A DNA stretch of 37,033 nucleotides from Bryobacterales bacterium (lineage in GTDB: Bacteria; Acidobacteriota; Terriglobia; Bryobacterales; Bryobacteraceae). The notes under the pieces are model-generated. The model was not told the origin of the DNA, ran no database searches, and was given only the letters and a program-made list of their open reading frames with translations. Numbering within the stretch: the first letter of the stretch is position 1; the number at the start of each line of letters is the position of its first letter. The DNA lies in assembly GCA_020846745.1 (NCBI GenBank), contig JADLDI010000139.1:1-37033 (forward strand), written 5' to 3'. Shown in pieces: positions 25,056 through 33,819 of this stretch. A program made the translations under genes and the position numbers.

Positions 25056-27668
25056 ATGGACGGCCAAGAAGTAATTCGTGAGTTTCTCATCGAAAGTCAC
25101 GAGAACCTCGGACGCTTGGACAACGAGATGATCGACCTGGAGCGCCGTCCAAGAGACGCTGAACTTCTGGCCAGTATTTTCCGGACAGTCCACACAATCA
25201 AGGGAACCTGCGGGTTCTTAGGGTTTCACGTCCTCGAGGCGGTTACCCATGAGGCAGAAACCATCCTGAGCCAACTGCGCGCCGGAACTCGAGAGTTAGA
25301 TGGCGCGCTGGTTTCGGTGATTCTCGAAGTTATCGATGCTGTGCGTGCGATTCTAGCCGCGGTCGAGAAGGATGGAACTGAGGGAGACAACAATTACGCC
25401 ACGCTGGTCGGACGGCTGAAGGAAATCGCTCATCCCTCATCGGCGCACTCCAAACCCGAGCCGGCAGTACCAACTCCGCCACCTGCGCCCGCCATCCCCG
25501 AACCGCCGCCTCCGTCCGCTCTCCCGCCTACGAGCAAAGTGAATGCCCCTGCCGACCACGGCCCCGAACAGGTGGCTGATCCTGGGGTGTCGGTAGCCGA
25601 TACCGCCATCCGCGTTGATGTTGGGTTGCTCGACAAATTGATGAACCTTGTTGGCGAACTCGTGCTCGCCAGGAATCAGATTCTCCAACACAACTCAATC
25701 AACGAAGACGCCTCCCTAAACGCCACGTCGCAGCGCCTGAATCTGATTACAACGGAACTTCAGGAAAGCGTGATGAAGACGCGCATGCAGCCTATCGGCG
25801 TTGTGTGGAACAAACTGCCGCGCGTAGTTCGCGATATCGCGTATTCATTCGGCAAGCAAATCCGGCTCGATTTGGACGGCGCTTCAACCGAACTCGACAA
25901 GACGATCATCGAAGCCATCAAAGACCCGCTCACGCACCTGGTTCGCAACAGCTGCGACCACGGCGTCGAACGGCCGGAAATGCGAGTTCGAGCGGGCAAA
26001 CCGGCTCAAGGCCGCATCCTGCTACGCGCCTATCACGAAGGCGGCCAGGTCAATATCGAGATCACCGACGATGGCCGCGGCATCGACGTCTCCAAGCTAA
26101 AACAGAAGGCCCTCGAAAAAGGCCTCATCCGCCCTGAGCAGGCCCAGCGCATGCACGAGCGCGAGGCGCTCAACCTGATCTTCCACCCTGGCCTATCCAC
26201 GGCAGATACCGTTACGAACGTCTCCGGACGCGGCGTCGGCATGGATGTTGTCAAGGCCAACATCGAGAAAATCGGCGGCTTGGTCGATCTTTCCAGCCGC
26301 CCTGGCGAAGGCACTACGGTTCGCCTGAAGATCCCGCTCACTTTGGCCATCATTCCGGGTCTTGTGATCGTCAGCGGCGGCGAGCGGTTTGTCATTCCCC
26401 AGGTCAGTCTTCTCGAGTTGATTCGACTTGAGGGCGAGTCGGGAGCCCGGCATATTGAGCGGGTCCACGGCACCCCGGTATATCGCCGCCGCGGCAGTCT
26501 GCTACCGATCGCTCATTTGAATGAGGTTCTAAAACTCAAATCCCCGCCCTGCCAGGAAGCCGTGAATATTGTCGTTCTGCAAGGTGAAGACCGGCAATTC
26601 GGTCTGGTTGTCGACGGCATCATGGATACCCAGGAGATCGTGGTCAAGCCGCTTGGCAAGCAGTTAAAAGGGCTTGCGACCTATGCCGGCGCCACCATCA
26701 TGGGTGACGGCAAGGTTGCGCTCATCCTGGATGTCGCAGGAATCGGGCAGGCGTCCGGGGTGTTGACGGCGAGCAGTGATCAGACGCGTGTCGAGACGCA
26801 GGCGCAGTCGCAAGCACAGTCGGACCTGCAGCGCCTGCTTCTCTTCCAGGCCGGCTCGTTCGAACGTCTGGCCGTGCCGCTTTCACTGGTGGCGCGCCTG
26901 GAGGAGTTCAGCCAGTCGTCCATCGAGCAAGCCGGCCGCCGGAAGGTTGTCCAGTATCGCGGCCGCATCCTGCCGCTTGTTTCACTGATTGAGTTGCTCG
27001 ACCCGAGCCGCGAGGATTCCGCCAGTTCGCGTGACCCTGTTCAGGCGATCGTTTTCAAAGACGGCGACCGCGGTATTGGATTGCTGGTCGACCGGGTGCT
27101 CGACATCATCGAAGATACCGTTGCAGTGCGTCAGGCGAGCAGCCAGCCGGGATTGCTAGGTTCAGCGGTCATCGGGAATAAGGTTGCCGACTTTCTCGAT
27201 CTTCACAGTTGCCTCAAAGCAGTGTCGGCCGATTGGTTCGAACAGAAAACGTCCGTGGCGCATGACAGAACTGTTCTGCTCGCCGAACCCTCCGCCTTCT
27301 CTCGTGGTTTGTTGAGAAGCGGGCTGGAACTCGCCGGCTATCACGTCGTTGAGGCGGCCAGCGCGCATGAAGCGTTGCGCCTCATAGAACAGGACCGGGC
27401 CGCGATGCTCGTAACGTCACTCGACCTGCCGCCGGACGGGGCTTTTGCGCTGCTTGACGCGATGCAGCAGCTCCATGGCAATCACACCATTCCTGCCCTC
27501 GCATTAACGTCCGGCCAACAGATGCCTGTCCGCTCGGGCGCAGTGAATTTCGCCGACTACCAGGAGAAGTTCGACTGGCAAGGCATGATCCGTTCCGTCA
27601 ACCGGCTGGCTGATGCCACCGCCGAAGCCAAGACGGTGGCCGAATGCGGCTCCGCCCGGACCAGGTAG
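25056..27668 (+). CDS. cheA: Chemotaxis histidine kinase CheA with two CheW domains and a degenerate receiver
   Basis: An 870-residue CheA that phosphorylates CheY and CheB. Domains in order: Hpt (1-105) with phospho-accepting H46 (IFRTVHTIKGTCGF); a Pro-rich linker (about 125-165) instead of a clear P2 domain; dimerization (about 185-245, DKLMNLVGELVLARNQI); ATPase with N298 (LVRNSCDHGVE), G-boxes DDGRGID and GRGVGMDVV; a CheW domain (about 426-568); a second CheW domain (about 591-723); and a C-terminal receiver-like segment (about 737-855, VLLAEPSAFSRGLL...MLVTSLDLPPDG). In the last, the phospho-accepting Asp position is Ser and the acidic pair is reduced to one Glu, so it should not be phosphorylated. 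GGAGG precedes ATG. First gene of the operon. Confidence 0.95.
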   Translation: MDGQEVIREFLIESHENLGRLDNEMIDLERRPRDAELLASIFRTVHTIKGTCGFLGFHVLEAVTHEAETILSQLRAGTRELDGALVSVILEVIDAVRAILAAVEKDGTEGDNNYATLVGRLKEIAHPSSAHSKPEPAVPTPPPAPAIPEPPPPSALPPTSKVNAPADHGPEQVADPGVSVADTAIRVDVGLLDKLMNLVGELVLARNQILQHNSINEDASLNATSQRLNLITTELQESVMKTRMQPIGVVWNKLPRVVRDIAYSFGKQIRLDLDGASTELDKTIIEAIKDPLTHLVRNSCDHGVERPEMRVRAGKPAQGRILLRAYHEGGQVNIEITDDGRGIDVSKLKQKALEKGLIRPEQAQRMHEREALNLIFHPGLSTADTVTNVSGRGVGMDVVKANIEKIGGLVDLSSRPGEGTTVRLKIPLTLAIIPGLVIVSGGERFVIPQVSLLELIRLEGESGARHIERVHGTPVYRRRGSLLPIAHLNEVLKLKSPPCQEAVNIVVLQGEDRQFGLVVDGIMDTQEIVVKPLGKQLKGLATYAGATIMGDGKVALILDVAGIGQASGVLTASSDQTRVETQAQSQAQSDLQRLLLFQAGSFERLAVPLSLVARLEEFSQSSIEQAGRRKVVQYRGRILPLVSLIELLDPSREDSASSRDPVQAIVFKDGDRGIGLLVDRVLDIIEDTVAVRQASSQPGLLGSAVIGNKVADFLDLHSCLKAVSADWFEQKTSVAHDRTVLLAEPSAFSRGLLRSGLELAGYHVVEAASAHEALRLIEQDRAAMLVTSLDLPPDGAFALLDAMQQLHGNHTIPALALTSGQQMPVRSGAVNFADYQEKFDWQGMIRSVNRLADATAEAKTVAECGSARTR

Positions 27669-27678
27669 GTACATAGAC

Positions 27679-28182
27679 ATGAACGAAACGATTGCTACGG
27701 ATTCCGGCACAGTTGCTTCTCACCGGGCAGCCGCCAGGTTAGCCACTTTCTATGTTCGGAACCTCTTTTTCGGCATCGATGTACTCCATGTGCAGGAGGT
27801 GCTTCGGCATCAGCAGATGACCTGCGTTCCCTTGGCGCCCAGGGTTGTCGAAGGGCTTATCAATCTTCGCGGACAGATTGTCACCGCCATTGATATGCGC
27901 CGCCGTCTGGATCTTCCGTTCGATCAAGGCGATCAGACCTCAATGAATATCGTAGTGCGGACCCAGGATGGCGCCGTCAGCCTGTTGGTGGACGAAATCG
28001 GTGACGTTCTCGAAGTGGACGCCGACAGTTTCGAGAGACCGCCGGATAATCTGGCGCCATCCGCGAGAGAGTTGATTCGCGGCGTCTACAAACTCAATGA
28101 ACAGCTCCTACTTGTACTCGACACGGAACGGGCGGTGGATGTAGGCGCTCGCGAGGTCGGAACAGCGGAAAGTCATCCCTAG
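27679..28182 (+). CDS. cheW: Chemotaxis coupling protein CheW
   Basis: A 167-residue CheW that links receptors to CheA. After about 20 variable residues the fold begins with ATFYVRNLFFGIDVLHVQEV, then VEGLINLRGQIVTAIDMRRR with the conserved NLRG-x-I-V/T-x-I-D, and SLLVDEIGDVLEVD, ending LLLVLDTERAV. It starts ten bases after cheA ends; an earlier in-frame ATG inside cheA adds 22 codons that are only the shadow of cheA's end. Confidence 0.93.
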   Translation: MNETIATDSGTVASHRAAARLATFYVRNLFFGIDVLHVQEVLRHQQMTCVPLAPRVVEGLINLRGQIVTAIDMRRRLDLPFDQGDQTSMNIVVRTQDGAVSLLVDEIGDVLEVDADSFERPPDNLAPSARELIRGVYKLNEQLLLVLDTERAVDVGAREVGTAESHP

Positions 28183-28288
28183 GGTGCAAAGATAACGGAC
28201 TCGTGGGTCAATCGGGTTCGATGAAGCGGCCTGCTACGACGCTCAGTAAAAGGAAAGGCTTACATACGGGGTCGTCCCCAAAGGAGTT

Positions 28289-30910
28289 ATGAAATCAATG
28301 GCCAAACGTAGTGGCGGCAGGAGCGGAGACGCAAAGACTTCGTATGCCAATCACAGTCAGGCTGCGTATCTGCAACCATCAAACGAAAGATCGATACCCG
28401 CTTCGCAAGAAGTTCCACCATCTCCACCTGTAGGCGAAATGCGCCTCAGCAGGCAATTCGGCATTGATGAGGCGAATCTGGCCTGGCGGCGCCGATTCCT
28501 CCACTTGGAAGAAGCGGACCGGCAGCTAATGGCCGAGTTAGTGCCCTGGGCACGCTCAGTCGCGAGGGCGGTCGGCAAGGAGTTTTACGATTGGCAGTTC
28601 TCGTTTGAGCCCACGCGCCAGTACTTAGAAGGCCGGGCTCGGGAAAAGGGACTGCCGCTCGAAACACTGCGCCAGCACCTTGAAATGACTCAGGCCCGCT
28701 ACTTCGTCGAAATATTTGAAGGTTCAGCGAGTGGATGGGATCTTGCCTATTTTGAACGCCGGCTGCGCGTTGGCGAGATTCACGAAAAGATCGACCTGCC
28801 GCTGAAATGGTACATCGGCTCGTATGTTGAGTATCAGATCATCGCGGAGAAATACCTGAGCCAAGTCTGCAAAGATGCGGGCAAACGCCAGCGCGTTCAA
28901 CATGCATTACTGAAGGTTTTTAATCTCGATATGCAGGCGGTGATGGACGCGTTCCTGCTGAGCAACCTGGCGGCGATGGGCCTCAATCTGGACGGTGTCC
29001 GGTCGGCCGGCGACCGAACGGAGCAACTGCAGGAGATGAAAGACTCGATTGCACTGCTTGTCAAACAAGCGGAAGCAATGGCCGGGGACCGCTTGAACGA
29101 CACGATCCTGCAAGTGGATTCGTCGGCTTCCGGAAGGCTCGGTGAGGCATTCATGAAAATGCTGACTACGCTCAACGAGTTTGCCCAACAGGCCGATGCA
29201 CTTGCCAAAGGCGACCTGGAACATCAATGCTTCCGCGGGCTGTCCGAAACCAACGTCGACTCTCGTGTGGTTGCGTCCAGTATGAAGCGGCTGGTCGGCG
29301 CACAAAAGCACATCGCGACAGTTGCCCAAAGCATCGCCGAAGGAGACCTGGGGGTGACCGTCACGCAGCGGTCCGAAAGCGATACCTTGCTGCGCAGCAT
29401 GGACGAGATGATCCGGAGTATCCGCTCGCTGATCGTTGAAATGAATCACATGTCCGACGAGCACAACAAGGGCGAGACCGACGCCGTGATGCCCGTTGAG
29501 CGGTTCAACGGTGCGTACAAAGAAATGGCAATCGGGGTCAACGAAATGGTCGCGGGCCACATCGAAGTGCAGCGCAAAGCCATCGCCTGTGTGGCTGAGT
29601 TTGGGCGCGGTAATTTTGAAGCTCCGCTTGAACGTTTTCCCGGCAAGAAAGCGTTCATCAACGAAACGATTGAGACGGTGCGCGGCAACTTGAAGTATCT
29701 CGTCGCGGAGGCGACGATGCTGGTGGAAGCGGCCAAACTCGGCAAACTGGCTACCCGCGCAGACGCAAACAAGCATCAGGGCGATTACCGGAAGATCGTC
29801 GAAGGCGTTAACCAGACTCTCGACTCCGTCATCGGTCCACTGAACGTTGCAGCAGATTATGTGACCAAGATCGGACGCGGCGCGATTCCGCCAAAAATCA
29901 CCGATCACTACAACGGCGACTTTAACGCGATAAAAGACAATTTGAATAACTGCATCGACAACATAAACGCGTTGATTGCCGATGCCGACATGCTTGCCCG
30001 GGCGGCGCAGGAAGGCCGGCTCGGCACACGGGCAGACACAGCGAAACACCACGGCGACTTCCGCAAGATTGTGGAAGGCGTTAACCAGACGCTTGAAGCC
30101 GTGATCGAACCGCTGAAGGCCACAGCCAATAGCGCCCACACACTTGCCTCGAGCGCCGAGGAACTGACGGCGGTAAGCCAGCAAATGGCCGGAGGGGCCG
30201 AAGAGACAGCTACTCAAGCAAACGTGGTGTCGGCGGCGAGCGACGAGGTATCGCGCAATGTCACCACGGTCGCGACAGGGACGGAGCAGATGCAGGCTTC
30301 CATTCGCGAGATATCCAAGAACGCAAACGAAGCTGCCCGCGTGGCCAAAACGGCGGTGTCCGTGGCGCACTCCACCAACGACACCATCACCAAACTCGGC
30401 GAATCGAGCCAGGAGATTGGCAACGTCATTAAGGTGATCACGTCCATAGCCCAGCAAACGAACCTTTTGGCGCTCAATGCGACCATTGAGGCCGCAAGGG
30501 CCGGCGAAGCGGGTAAAGGTTTCGCGGTGGTCGCCAACGAAGTAAAAGAGCTGGCCAAGCAGACAGCCAAGGCGACGGAAGAGATCGGCCGCAAGATCGA
30601 AGCCATTCAGGGCGACACCAAGGGAGCGGTGCGGGCCATTGCGGAAATCGGTTCGATTATCAACCAAATCAACGATATTTCGAACAGCATCGCCTCAGCG
30701 GTCGAAGAGCAAACGGTTACGACGAACGAGATCGGCCGCAACGTGGCAGAAGCAGCTAAGGGAACCGGCGATATCGCCAAGAACATCGCCGGTGTCGCCA
30801 TTGCGGCCAAAAACACGACGCAAGGCGCCAACGACACGCAGCGCGCGGCCCAAGAACTCAGCCGGATGGCGGCTGAGTTGCAGACGGTCGTCGCGCGGTA
30901 TCAGTTCTGA
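28289..30910 (+). CDS. Soluble globin-coupled chemoreceptor with repeated HAMP-like modules
   Basis: An 873-residue methyl-accepting chemotaxis protein with no membrane helix. Residues about 50-225 are a globin-coupled sensor domain, with the proximal heme ligand H165 in RVGEIHEKIDLPLKWYIGSY and an aromatic FYDWQF earlier. The middle (about 270-610) has several HAMP-like units; two are near copies: LGKLATRADANKHQGDYRKI and EGRLGTRADTAKHHGDFRKI, each followed by VEGVNQTL. The signalling hairpin is at about 711-757 (IAQQTNLLALNATIEAARAG, EAGKGFAVVANEVKELA). Such receptors sense O2 in Halobacterium and Bacillus (HemAT). The C-terminus VVARYQF has no CheR-tether pentapeptide. AAGGAG precedes ATG. 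Oxygen sensing is inferred from the domain. Confidence 0.93.
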   Translation: MKSMAKRSGGRSGDAKTSYANHSQAAYLQPSNERSIPASQEVPPSPPVGEMRLSRQFGIDEANLAWRRRFLHLEEADRQLMAELVPWARSVARAVGKEFYDWQFSFEPTRQYLEGRAREKGLPLETLRQHLEMTQARYFVEIFEGSASGWDLAYFERRLRVGEIHEKIDLPLKWYIGSYVEYQIIAEKYLSQVCKDAGKRQRVQHALLKVFNLDMQAVMDAFLLSNLAAMGLNLDGVRSAGDRTEQLQEMKDSIALLVKQAEAMAGDRLNDTILQVDSSASGRLGEAFMKMLTTLNEFAQQADALAKGDLEHQCFRGLSETNVDSRVVASSMKRLVGAQKHIATVAQSIAEGDLGVTVTQRSESDTLLRSMDEMIRSIRSLIVEMNHMSDEHNKGETDAVMPVERFNGAYKEMAIGVNEMVAGHIEVQRKAIACVAEFGRGNFEAPLERFPGKKAFINETIETVRGNLKYLVAEATMLVEAAKLGKLATRADANKHQGDYRKIVEGVNQTLDSVIGPLNVAADYVTKIGRGAIPPKITDHYNGDFNAIKDNLNNCIDNINALIADADMLARAAQEGRLGTRADTAKHHGDFRKIVEGVNQTLEAVIEPLKATANSAHTLASSAEELTAVSQQMAGGAEETATQANVVSAASDEVSRNVTTVATGTEQMQASIREISKNANEAARVAKTAVSVAHSTNDTITKLGESSQEIGNVIKVITSIAQQTNLLALNATIEAARAGEAGKGFAVVANEVKELAKQTAKATEEIGRKIEAIQGDTKGAVRAIAEIGSIINQINDISNSIASAVEEQTVTTNEIGRNVAEAAKGTGDIAKNIAGVAIAAKNTTQGANDTQRAAQELSRMAAELQTVVARYQF

Positions 30911-30921
30911 TCGTTTTAGAT

Positions 30922-30949
30922 GGACCCGCTCGGGCGCCCCGGCGGGTCC
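30922..30949 (+). other. Intercistronic hairpin between the receptor gene and cheY
   Basis: GGACCCGC (30922-30929) pairs perfectly with GCGGGTCC (30942-30949) around a 12-base GC-rich loop, starting 12 bases after the receptor stop. No T-run follows, so it is more likely an mRNA processing or stability element than a terminator. Confidence 0.45.
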
Positions 30950-30982
30950 TGCCCAGGGGATTGGATCTTTCAGGATCGATAT

Positions 30983-31354
30983 ATGAGAGCACTAGTAGTA
31001 GACGATTCGAAGACGGTACGAATGATAATCGGCCGCACGCTGCGGGAATTAGGCTACGAGGTAGAAGACGCTGTAGACGGTCAAGACGCCCTCGACCGGC
31101 TCAATGAGCGGCCAGGTTATTTCGAAGTAGCCCTGCTCGATTGGAACATGCCTCAGATGAACGGGATGGAAGTTCTCAAGCGAGTTCGTGCGGATGAGCG
31201 TCATCGCGCACTCGTCATTTTAATGGTGACCACGGAAACCGAAGTGGAGCACATGGCGGAAGCGCTCGAGGCCGGAGCGAACGAGTACGTCATGAAGCCA
31301 TTCACGAAGGACATCCTCATCGAGAAACTCGAACTGACGCGCATGCATTTCTGA
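30983..31354 (+). CDS. cheY: Chemotaxis response regulator CheY
   Basis: A 123-residue single receiver domain, all key residues present: acidic pair D7-D8 (VVDDSK), phospho-accepting D53 (LLDWNMPQMNG), the Thr cluster at 83-84 (VTTETE), and K105 (VMKPFTKD). Phosphorylated by CheA, it would act on a motor or other output. AGGA lies eight bases before the ATG at 30983; a longer in-frame start at 30920 lies within the intercistronic hairpin and is rejected. Confidence 0.95.
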   Translation: MRALVVDDSKTVRMIIGRTLRELGYEVEDAVDGQDALDRLNERPGYFEVALLDWNMPQMNGMEVLKRVRADERHRALVILMVTTETEVEHMAEALEAGANEYVMKPFTKDILIEKLELTRMHF

Positions 31355-31365
31355 GAAAGCCGCCG

Positions 31366-32502
31366 ATGGCCGTTGTAACGCGTAAATCGATTCCCAAGGG
31401 ACAGCGGATTCGCGTCCTCATCGTCGACGATTCCGTCGTGATTCGACGCTTAGTGAGTCACGCCCTGGAAGCCTATCCCTTTATTGAGGTGATTGGAGTA
31501 GCGGGAAATGGCGCCGCCGCCATTGAGAAGATTCGGCAAAGTAAACCGGATGTGGTGACTCTCGATATCGAGATGCCGGAGATGGACGGTCTGACAGCAC
31601 TGAAGAAGATTCGAAGAGAGTTCCCCGACGTTCGCGTAGTCATGTTCAGTACGTTGACCGAGCGTGGGGTGGCGGTCACATTTGAGGCCCTTGCGCTCGG
31701 AGCGGACGATTACGTCACCAAAGCGTCGAATGAAGGCAGTCTCGACCAATCGATGCAGCGCTTGCGCCAGGAACTGGTGCCCAAGCTGAAACAGTTCTTC
31801 GTGCTGGCTAGCGATCCGGCGCCGGCAACTCCGGCACCGGCACGGTCTGCCGGCCAGAGCACAATTACGAACGTTGTCAATCGAACACCGCGGCCAGTGT
31901 ACTCCCGGATTATCCCCGAGGCCGTGGCGATTGGCGTATCGACAGGTGGACCTGCTGCGCTGGCACAATTGGTGCCCGACTTCCCGGCGGACTTTCCGCA
32001 ACCGATACTCATCGTTCAGCATATGCCGGCGTTGTTTACGCGGCTATTAGCCGAAAGGCTGAATACGGCTTCCCGGCTGAAAGTTAAGGAAGCGACGAAC
32101 GGCGAGATGGTAGAGAGCGCAACGGCTTACATTGCTCCCGGCGACTTCCACATGCGGGTTGTCCGAGCGGGTACGCAGTACCGGATTGCGCTCGATCAGG
32201 GACCGCCGCAGAATTCGTGCCGCCCAGCGGTAGATGTACTGTTCGAGTCTATGGCACAGGCGTATGGCGGAGCTGTAACCGCCGTAGTCCTGACGGGAAT
32301 GGGACACGATGGCGCCCGCGGCGCAGGCCTATTAAAGGCGAAAGGGGCGCACGTAATTGCACAGGATGAAGCCTCGAGCGTGGTTTGGGGTATGCCTGGA
32401 GCGGTGGTCGAAGGCGAATTTGCCGATGCAGTGCTTCCCCTGGATCGAATTGCGGCCGCCGTCATGTTGCGTGCGCCCAGCCTAGCGAGAACTCGTCACT
32501 GA
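31366..32502 (+). CDS. cheB: Protein-glutamate methylesterase CheB
   Basis: A 378-residue CheB that removes methyl groups from, and deamidates, receptors during adaptation. An N-terminal receiver has the acidic pair in VLIVDDSVVIRR and phospho-accepting D67 (TLDIEMPEMDG). A Pro/Ala linker (about 148-175) leads to the catalytic domain with S192 (IGVSTGGP), H219 (IVQHMP) and D315 (TGMGHDGARG), the serine-hydrolase triad. It lies 11 bases after cheY and 7 bases before cheR. Confidence 0.96.
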   Translation: MAVVTRKSIPKGQRIRVLIVDDSVVIRRLVSHALEAYPFIEVIGVAGNGAAAIEKIRQSKPDVVTLDIEMPEMDGLTALKKIRREFPDVRVVMFSTLTERGVAVTFEALALGADDYVTKASNEGSLDQSMQRLRQELVPKLKQFFVLASDPAPATPAPARSAGQSTITNVVNRTPRPVYSRIIPEAVAIGVSTGGPAALAQLVPDFPADFPQPILIVQHMPALFTRLLAERLNTASRLKVKEATNGEMVESATAYIAPGDFHMRVVRAGTQYRIALDQGPPQNSCRPAVDVLFESMAQAYGGAVTAVVLTGMGHDGARGAGLLKAKGAHVIAQDEASSVVWGMPGAVVEGEFADAVLPLDRIAAAVMLRAPSLARTRH

Positions 32503-32509
32503 GGATTGT

Positions 32510-33346
32510 ATGCCGACGTTATCAAAAACAGCCGAATCCATAAACCCAGAGAACTACAAGTACCTTCAGCAGCTCGTTTACACGGGATCGGGGATTGTTC
32601 TTGAGCAGGATAAGCAATATCTGCTTGAAGCACGGCTGACGGGTGTTGCACGGCAACACAATGTCGCGGGTATCAACGACCTCTGCAACCTATTGAGAGG
32701 CACTCGCGATGCAGGCGTGAAGAACCAGGTCATCGACGCGATGACCACGAATGAAACCTACTTCTTTCGCGAGCCGACGCACTATGACGCAATCCGCACA
32801 AAACTGCTGCCTGCGCTGCGGGAATTGCGGGGCACGACAAAGAAGCTGAGCTTCTGGTCTTCCGCATCATCGAGCGGTCAGGAAGCATACAGCCTCGCGA
32901 TGATGCTTTACGAACAAGGTTTCGAGGACTGGAATGTCCAGATCCTCGGCACGGATCTGTCCACGCAAATGCTGACGAAGGCGCGCTCCGGCCGTTATCT
33001 GCAGATCGAGGTGAATCGGGGCCTGCCCACCGCGCTCCTGGTCAAGCATTTCCGGCGTCATGGCCTTGAATGGGATTTGAAGGACCACATCAAGAAGATG
33101 GCCCGGTTCGAATCGTTTGACCTTCGCCAAAAAATGCGATCGCTCGGACCGTTTGACCTCGTTTTTTGCCGCAACGTGCTTGTCTATTTCGACGCAGCGA
33201 CGCGCAAAGAGATCCTGCGCGAGATGCACGGGACACTTTTTCGCGGCGGCTGGCTGCTGCTGGGGGCAGCGGAAACGCCCGCCGGCCTGGAACACCTGTA
33301 TGAGCGGCACTCGCTGGGATCGACCAGCTACTACACAGCTTTATAA
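32510..33346 (+). CDS. cheR: Chemotaxis protein methyltransferase CheR
   Basis: A 278-residue CheR that methylates receptor glutamates with S-adenosylmethionine. The N-terminal helical domain ends in AMTTNETYFFREPTHYDAIR, a family hallmark. The SAM domain has FWSSASSSGQEAYSLAMMLY in place of the usual SAGCSTGEE-type loop, and FDLVFCRNVLVYFD later. The glycine-rich loop is slightly atypical (SSSGQEA), but neighbours and the rest of the motif leave little doubt. GAGG lies five bases upstream of ATG. Confidence 0.94.
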   Translation: MPTLSKTAESINPENYKYLQQLVYTGSGIVLEQDKQYLLEARLTGVARQHNVAGINDLCNLLRGTRDAGVKNQVIDAMTTNETYFFREPTHYDAIRTKLLPALRELRGTTKKLSFWSSASSSGQEAYSLAMMLYEQGFEDWNVQILGTDLSTQMLTKARSGRYLQIEVNRGLPTALLVKHFRRHGLEWDLKDHIKKMARFESFDLRQKMRSLGPFDLVFCRNVLVYFDAATRKEILREMHGTLFRGGWLLLGAAETPAGLEHLYERHSLGSTSYYTAL

Positions 33347-33357
33347 GGGGGTGCCGA

Positions 33358-33819
33358 ATGGAAACGACAACAAATATCAACCTTTTGCCGGAGCTAAGGC
33401 AGATTGTGGAATCGGTGTTTTCCATCATGCTGTCGATCCAGGTTGAGCCTGTCGAGGCGGATTGGACACCGGCGACCGATCGAGTAACCTCGACGATCCA
33501 GATTGGCGGGTCGTGGCGAGGCGTAGTAGTCATGGAAGCGACGCGGAATCAATGCTGCGAGTATGCGGCCGCGATGCTGGGGTCGCCCGCGCCAACAGCC
33601 GTCACCGACGATGTGCGCGACGCTATGGGCGAACTGGTGAACATGGTCGGCGGCAACCTGAAATGCACGCTCGCGCAGGGCGCGCGGCTCTCGTTGCCGT
33701 TTGTAATCGATGGAGGCGATTACCGGGTTCGCTATCCGGCGAATGCTTCCATTCAGCGGCAGGCGTTTGAAAGCGCCAACGGCCGGTTCTGGGTGAGTAC
33801 TGTCAGCTTGCCGTCTTAG
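33358..33819 (+). CDS. cheX: CheX-type CheY-P phosphatase
   Basis: A 153-residue protein of the CheC/CheX/FliY group. The phosphatase motif ExxN is seen as E92 and N95 in DAMGELVNMVGGNLK. Single-motif architecture of this size fits CheX, which dephosphorylates CheY-P, as expected in an operon with no CheZ. AAGGGGGT lies upstream. Its stop codon overlaps by three bases with the converging enolase-superfamily gene on the other strand (33816-33819 region), so the two transcripts run into each other. Confidence 0.85.
   Translation: METTTNINLLPELRQIVESVFSIMLSIQVEPVEADWTPATDRVTSTIQIGGSWRGVVVMEATRNQCCEYAAAMLGSPAPTAVTDDVRDAMGELVNMVGGNLKCTLAQGARLSLPFVIDGGDYRVRYPANASIQRQAFESANGRFWVSTVSLPS

Noticed and set aside
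24872..25090. Minus-strand open frame before cheA
   Set aside because: It covers the promoter region and the cheA start, has no motif, and conflicts with a well-supported gene.
28907..30667. Long open frame of 586 codons opposite the chemoreceptor
   Set aside because: It is exactly antisense to a well-supported receptor gene and resembles no family.
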